Assembly: GCA_027077185.1 (NCBI GenBank)
Contig: JALTGJ010000177.1
Coordinates: 3,765-11,684, forward strand
Origin: Spirochaetales bacterium
GTDB lineage: Bacteria > Spirochaetota > Spirochaetia > B11-G9
Reading direction: 5' to 3'
Length of the DNA: 7,920 nt
The translations under genes and the position numbers were made by a program. Position 1 is the stretch's first letter, and every line of letters begins with the position of its first letter. Positions 6,367 to 7,920 of this stretch are shown here, piece after piece. The notes under the pieces were generated by a model, which had not been told where the DNA came from, did not search any database, and saw nothing but the letters and a program-made list of their open reading frames with translations.

Positions 6367-7920
6367 TTTTTCCACCTCCGGGAAACTGGATTTCAACCAA
6401 AGCCCCATTTTTATTTTTTAAGGCAATTTGACCCCTTAAGCCCTGCTCAACAATATTTTTTATTAAATACAAACCCACATTATATAATTTGGATGTAAGA
6501 ATTTCTTCTGAAAACCCGGAACCATTGTCCCTATATTTATAATAGACAGATCCTTTTTTCTCTAATATTTTTATACCAATTTTTAATTTCCCACCAGTTG
6601 TAGAAGCATGTTCAAGAGAGTTTACAAAAAGTTCATTAATTATCACGGCCATACTTTGACTCTGATCGGCATCTAAAGTGACAGAAGATTTGTTAATTTC
6701 AGTTTGAATGGATCTATCCGATGGAATAAGATGTTTTAAAGAATTTATAATTTTTTCTGAGAGTAGTTCCATAGAAATTGGTTGCCACCCGGACCTGGAC
6801 AATAAATCATGGGCAATACTTATACCTTTTACCCGGTTTATTAGATTATCAAGAAGTTCCAACTGTTTATTTTCCAATGTATTTTTTGACTTCCTTTTTT
6901 CTGCATACAATATTCCAATTAACGATGAAAGATTATTTTTTACTCTATGGTTTATCTCCCTAAGCAGGATTCCCTTGGTTTCTGTATCTGCTTTTGTTTG
7001 ATCAAGAAGTTTTTTAAGTTCTGACTCTTTGTTTTTTTGTTCTGTTATATCGGTAATAATAGTGAGTACCTTAGAATTAACCAATAACACTGCTTGAATT
7101 CTTATATTTATTTTATTTCCCTTACATGTTATATGCTCTGTTTCAGCAGAAAAGGTATCTTCACTATTGTATATTGAAATTATCTTTTCTTTAAATATTT
7201 TATATGAAACAGGATAATCGATTTTTTCATACTTTAATAATAATTCTTCTTTTTTTTCTGACTCATATAATATTTCTGTAGCATGATTTACATTTAAAGT
7301 GCTTACCATCTTTGAACATTTTTCTACAAAATCAGGATTATTTTCAGTATAGGCTTCTATATCATTTCCGATTAAAGGCCTCAAACTATTCAAAAATATT
7401 ATTAATTGAGAATAATCCTGCTCCCAGAGAGACAGTGGAGAATTTTCAAAATAGCTCCTAAATTTCGATTCGCTTTCTGCAAGTTTTATTTCTGTTATCT
7501 TTCTTTCCGTAATATCCAGATGAGTTCCTGCCATTCTTAACGGCTTCCCATTACTGTCCCACTCGAATACCTTACCCCTGTCAAGTACCCATATCCATTC
7601 ACCATTCTTATGCTTCATTCTGGATTCATGCTCATAAACCGGACTTTGTTTTGTAAAATATCTGTTAAGTTCTATATCAATGAATTCAAGATCCTCAGGA
7701 TGGGTATTACCTCTCCAGGTATCTATGGACAAGGGAGATAATTCTTCCAGGGTATAACCTATAATTTCAGCCCACTTTTCATCATAATGAACTTCTCCGG
7801 TCTGGATGTGCCAGTCCCACATACCAAGGTCTGTTCCCTCAAGAGCCAAAGTAAGCCTTTCCTCACTTTCCCTTAATTGTAATTCTACTCTCTTTTGGAC
7901 TGTAATGTCGTGAACAATAA
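6338..7920 (-). CDS. PAS-domain sensor histidine kinase (HisKA_2 - HATPase_c), 3' part (start outside window)
   Basis: The frame stays open to the right edge, where it reads IVHDITVQKRVELQLRESEERL, the classic end of one PAS/PAC unit and linker into the next. The TTG at 7847-7849 is therefore not the start. In 526 visible residues (numbered from the codon at 7916-7918), a PAS_3-type domain spans about 24-140, with GMWDWHIQTGEV and the PAC ending GTHLDITERK. A second, more divergent PAS spans about 150-295 (ENSPLSLWEQDY to ITDITEQKNKE). Then comes HisKA_2 with LLREINHRVKNNLSSLIGIL (phosphoacceptor His324), and HATPase_c with N-box NELFVNS (Asn428), G1 DNGSGF (464-469) and G2 VGLYLIKNI. No membrane segment is visible, so sensing in this part is cytoplasmic; ligands are unknown. 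The last ATP-binding elements are slightly off consensus (GLRGQI and GALVEIQF where GT is usual). The TAA stop lies within the start of the receiver-kinase gene, its likely partner. Confidence 0.93.
   Translation of the reverse strand, partial: IVHDITVQKRVELQLRESEERLTLALEGTDLGMWDWHIQTGEVHYDEKWAEIIGYTLEELSPLSIDTWRGNTHPEDLEFIDIELNRYFTKQSPVYEHESRMKHKNGEWIWVLDRGKVFEWDSNGKPLRMAGTHLDITERKITEIKLAESESKFRSYFENSPLSLWEQDYSQLIIFLNSLRPLIGNDIEAYTENNPDFVEKCSKMVSTLNVNHATEILYESEKKEELLLKYEKIDYPVSYKIFKEKIISIYNSEDTFSAETEHITCKGNKINIRIQAVLLVNSKVLTIITDITEQKNKESELKKLLDQTKADTETKGILLREINHRVKNNLSSLIGILYAEKRKSKNTLENKQLELLDNLINRVKGISIAHDLLSRSGWQPISMELLSEKIINSLKHLIPSDRSIQTEINKSSVTLDADQSQSMAVIINELFVNSLEHASTTGGKLKIGIKILEKKGSVYYKYRDNGSGFSEEILTSKLYNVGLYLIKNIVEQGLRGQIALKNKNGALVEIQFPGGGKIAEIQEYKK
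6372..6379 (-). promoter_or_regulatory. ribosome binding site that decides the TTG start of the receiver-kinase
   Basis: On the minus strand this reads GGAGGTGG, near-perfect complementarity to the 16S 3' end, followed by five A and then TTG. It lies inside the last codons of the upstream kinase (Pro-Gly-Gly-Gly-Lys). No comparable site precedes the ATG at 6408. Confidence 0.8.

Noticed and set aside
7847..7849. TTG as the start of the PAS kinase
   Set aside because: The frame is open to the window edge and encodes a typical PAC/PAS linker (DITVQKRVELQLRESEERL), so the gene starts outside the window.

Overview
The window is AT-rich, tightly packed bacterial chromosome. It holds seven protein genes, two of them cut by the window edges. 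I see no RNA gene, CRISPR array or intact mobile element. The organism is probably a Gram-negative-type (diderm) bacterium, and a spirochaete-like lineage fits best. The reasons are the rare TIGR03545/TIGR03546 gene pair, which is known only from bacteria with outer membranes, the HisKA_2-type histidine kinases with PAS and REC domains, and the low GC content. This placement is inference; no rRNA or other phylogenetic marker is present.

Layout, left to right. (1) The 3' part of an M48-family zinc metallopeptidase runs rightward from the left edge to 580. (2) It converges on a leftward two-gene unit: a small multi-spanning membrane protein (TIGR03546/DUF2062-like, 2654-3181) followed 22 bp later by a large single-pass, coiled-coil protein (TIGR03545-like, 577-2631). 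The last gene shares four bases of its stop region with the peptidase stop. (3) Upstream of the pair, also leftward, is an RhlE-type DEAD-box RNA helicase (3274-4581). (4) A 361-bp divergent intergenic region (4582-4942) separates the helicase from a rightward cold-shock-domain protein (4943-5137). It contains a perfectly abutting 22-bp tandem repeat and a short palindrome. The cold-shock gene ends in a clear intrinsic terminator (5147-5190). (5) The right third is a leftward signalling unit. A PAS-containing HisKA_2 histidine kinase enters from the right edge (its start is outside the window) and ends at 6338. A second kinase with an N-terminal receiver domain overlaps its end (5314-6366).

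How the genes may work together. The helicase and cold-shock protein form a divergent RNA-remodelling pair, typical of growth at low temperature. The two kinases look translationally coupled, and the receiver of the second is a natural phosphate acceptor for the first, so they could form a cytoplasmic relay. The TIGR03545/03546 pair is a conserved envelope unit of unknown function. Nothing in the window amounts to a clearly new defence or mobile system. The points most worth follow-up are the solo tandem repeat in the divergent promoter region, the uncharacterised membrane pair, and the kinase/receiver-kinase architecture with its embedded TTG start.
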